Source of the DNA: Candidatus Babeliaceae bacterium
GTDB lineage: Bacteria; Babelota; Babeliae; Babelales; Babelaceae
Assembly: GCA_019744895.1 (NCBI GenBank)
Contig: JAIETV010000004.1
Span: 62,001-126,000, forward strand
Direction: 5' to 3'
DNA length: 64,000 nt
A program made the translations under genes and the position numbers. This document shows positions 62,671 to 64,000 of the stretch, piece after piece (within the stretch, counting starts at the first letter, position 1; each line of letters begins with the position of its first letter). The notes beneath the pieces were generated by a model, which did no database searches, was not told the origin of the DNA, and saw nothing but the letters and a program-made list of their open reading frames with translations.

Positions 62671-62982
62671 TTATAAGACTTCGTGCGTACCAGTTGAAAT
62701 ACGCTCTTTATGTCCATTTTCTAATTGCTTAATCTGAATACGTGTTGCTTTTCCTGTTGAAGGAACAACTGGCATAACATTAGAAATATGCACATACCCC
62801 TCTTCTTTTTTAATAGAAGAAGTTTCACCTTGGCGCTTTGCTTTAACATGACGAACAACAATAGCAATACCACGGACCTTTACACGATTGTGTTTAAGAT
62901 CAAGCTCAATAACTTGGCCTGTTTTGCCTTTGTCTTTACCTGTTGTAACTATCACCGTATCATTCTGTTTTATACGAAACAT
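62671..62982 (-). CDS. rplX: 50S ribosomal protein L24
   Basis: A 103-residue protein with the KOW motif (NDTVIVTTGKDKGKTGQVIE) and the block IKKEEGYVHISNVM. It initiates 50S assembly. Standard position after rplN. Confidence 0.96.
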   Translation of the reverse strand: MFRIKQNDTVIVTTGKDKGKTGQVIELDLKHNRVKVRGIAIVVRHVKAKRQGETSSIKKEEGYVHISNVMPVVPSTGKATRIQIKQLENGHKERISTGTHEVL

Positions 62983-62990
62983 GCTAATCC

Positions 62991-63380
62991 TTATACAACT
63001 TCAGGTGCTAATGATAATATTTTTGAAAACTTATCTTTTCCTTTAGTACGTAATTCACGTGCTATAGGGCCGAAGATGCGAGTACCAACAGGAGTTGCAT
63101 CATCAACAGACTTGATAATTACCGCTGCATTTTCACCAAATGCTATATAACTACCGTCTGCACGACGCTGTTCTTTTTTTGTACGAACAATTACTGCAGT
63201 CACTTTGTCTTTCTTTTTAACTGTTGCACCAGGAGTTGCTTCTTTGACTGCACAAATAACGATATCCCCAAGCCCAACATCTTTCAGACCGGTACTTCCT
63301 ACAAGATGGAATACTTGCATTAATTTTGCACCAGAATTGTCAGCAACTTCTAAAAAAGTTTCTTTTTGAATAGTAGCCAT
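62991..63380 (-). CDS. rplN: 50S ribosomal protein L14
   Basis: A 129-residue protein: [31 protein letters not shown], then [11 protein letters not shown] and [13 protein letters not shown], all typical L14. Confidence 0.98.
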   Translation of the reverse strand: MATIQKETFLEVADNSGAKLMQVFHLVGSTGLKDVGLGDIVICAVKEATPGATVKKKDKVTAVIVRTKKEQRRADGSYIAFGENAAVIIKSVDDATPVGTRIFGPIARELRTKGKDKFSKILSLAPEVV

Positions 63381-63390
63381 AACAATTTCC

Positions 63391-63645
63391 TTATTTGCTC
63401 ACGATATCAGCTAGATACATGTACTTAGTCTTTGAAACAGGACGACCTTCGTAAATATCGACGCTATCACCTTGACGCGCACGCTGCTCTTCATCATGAA
63501 CTTTATATTTCTTAATTGAACGCATTACTTTTGCAAGGCGCGGGTGCATGAAAGTTCTTTCAACTTCAACCACGATAGTTTTGTTCATCTTTGCAGATAC
63601 GACCTTACCGCGTAATATCGATTTTTTTTCTTTATATTCTGCCAT
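63391..63645 (-). CDS. rpsQ: 30S ribosomal protein S17
   Basis: An 84-residue protein with [19 protein letters not shown] and the later block [17 protein letters not shown]-fold S17; standard order rpmC-rpsQ-rplN. Confidence 0.97.
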   Translation of the reverse strand: MAEYKEKKSILRGKVVSAKMNKTIVVEVERTFMHPRLAKVMRSIKKYKVHDEEQRARQGDSVDIYEGRPVSKTKYMYLADIVSK

Positions 63646-63649
63646 AATA

Positions 63650-63859
63650 TTATGCTTGCGATTTTTGGTTTAAATACGTTAATCCACGAGCAATAGCACT
63701 CTTTAGCATTCTTTGATCAGAAGCAAAAGATTTTACATGTCCTGTTGTTACTTTAAGACGAAGCTGAAAAAGCTCATGTCGTAAGTTACTTACAGCAACA
63801 AGTAATTGCTCGGCATTCATGTTTTTCATTTCTTGTGATAACGCTTTATTGTTTTTCAT
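63650..63859 (-). CDS. rpmC: 50S ribosomal protein L29
   Basis: A protein of about 69 residues with EQLLVAVSNLRHELFQLRLK, the L29 helical pattern. The ATG at 63859 has GAGGTG just upstream; an ATG at 63871 lies deeper inside rplP. The gene overlaps the rplP end by 14 bases. Confidence 0.94.
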   Translation of the reverse strand: MKNNKALSQEMKNMNAEQLLVAVSNLRHELFQLRLKVTTGHVKSFASDQRMLKSAIARGLTYLNQKSQA

Positions 63860-64000
63860 GCGCCACCTCATTTGTTTCTATTGCTTGTTGCAAAGCAGTT
63901 TCTCGCTTAACAATTTTAGTCTTCATAGGAAGTTTATATTGTGCTTGCTTGAGAACTTCTTTAGCTTCCATTTCACTAAGACCAGATATTTCACAAACAA
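63846..64000 (-). CDS. rplP: 50S ribosomal protein L16, C-terminal end (cut by window edge)
   Basis: The last 51 codons read CEISGLSEMEAKEVLKQAQ, then YKLPMKTKIVKRE and a short extra tail ending AHEKQ. L16 ends with the same pattern (AAHKLPIKTKFV). It overlaps rpmC by 14 bases, and the 5' part is outside the window. Confidence 0.93.
   Translation of the reverse strand, partial: VCEISGLSEMEAKEVLKQAQYKLPMKTKIVKRETALQQAIETNEVAHEKQ

Overview
The window is AT-rich bacterial chromosome from a Gram-negative, host-dependent organism. Supporting signs are two tandem nucleotide (ATP/ADP-type) translocases, a Tol envelope system, a putative outer-membrane barrel, DsbD, murein genes (murD, ftsW, a class B PBP), many small secreted proteins of unknown function, and a lysine/alanine-rich histone-H1-like protein. 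This combination fits an intracellular parasite of the Candidatus Dependentiae (TM6) kind better than Chlamydiae or Rickettsiales. That placement is inference; rpoA, secY and the ribosomal proteins here could test it.

Layout. 1-6.5 kb: dnaE 3' end, a secreted protein, PIN-PhoH ATPase, thrS without a TGS domain, and the histone-like repeat protein. 6.5-14.3 kb: two similar-looking membrane proteins, endonuclease III, a membrane GAF protein whose NtrC-type AAA+ domain has lost its catalytic motifs, an overlapping Xer-like recombinase lacking its first catalytic arginine, and a PBP2-like transpeptidase. 14.5-18.5 kb: Nudix hydrolase, a possible structured RNA, rpsT, rpmB, and an FtsH with two complete AAA+ modules. 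18.6-28.9 kb: HdeD-like and DoxX proteins, a barrel candidate, a stand-alone LigD-type polymerase, a secreted trypsin-like protease, an overlapping tolQ-tolR-tolA-tolB operon without pal, and the CCA-adding enzyme. 28.9-36.9 kb: secreted adhesin-like proteins, tRNA-Ala, dsbD, a HAD lipoprotein phosphatase, a choloylglycine hydrolase-family enzyme, der and dnaX. 36.9-41.5 kb: SRP RNA, tRNA-Ser, rpsB with a structured leader, and the two translocases. 41.5-48.8 kb: lon, a tiny lipoprotein, a secreted HD phosphohydrolase, then a DMT transporter-murD-ftsW run. 48.8-53 kb: pepA and a three-gene secreted/membrane operon containing a muramidase.

53.2-64 kb holds the spc/alpha ribosomal region on the minus strand, from rplP (cut by the right edge) to rplQ. 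It includes secY, adk, map, infA, rpmJ and rpoA, lacks rpmD (L30) at its usual place, and ends in a NifU-C-type Fe-S protein.

The best candidates for undescribed biology are the tandem-AAA+ FtsH, the membrane pseudo-NtrC/Xer pair, and the structured RNA candidate between rpsT and the Nudix gene. All functional calls come from reading motifs by eye; no database search was run.
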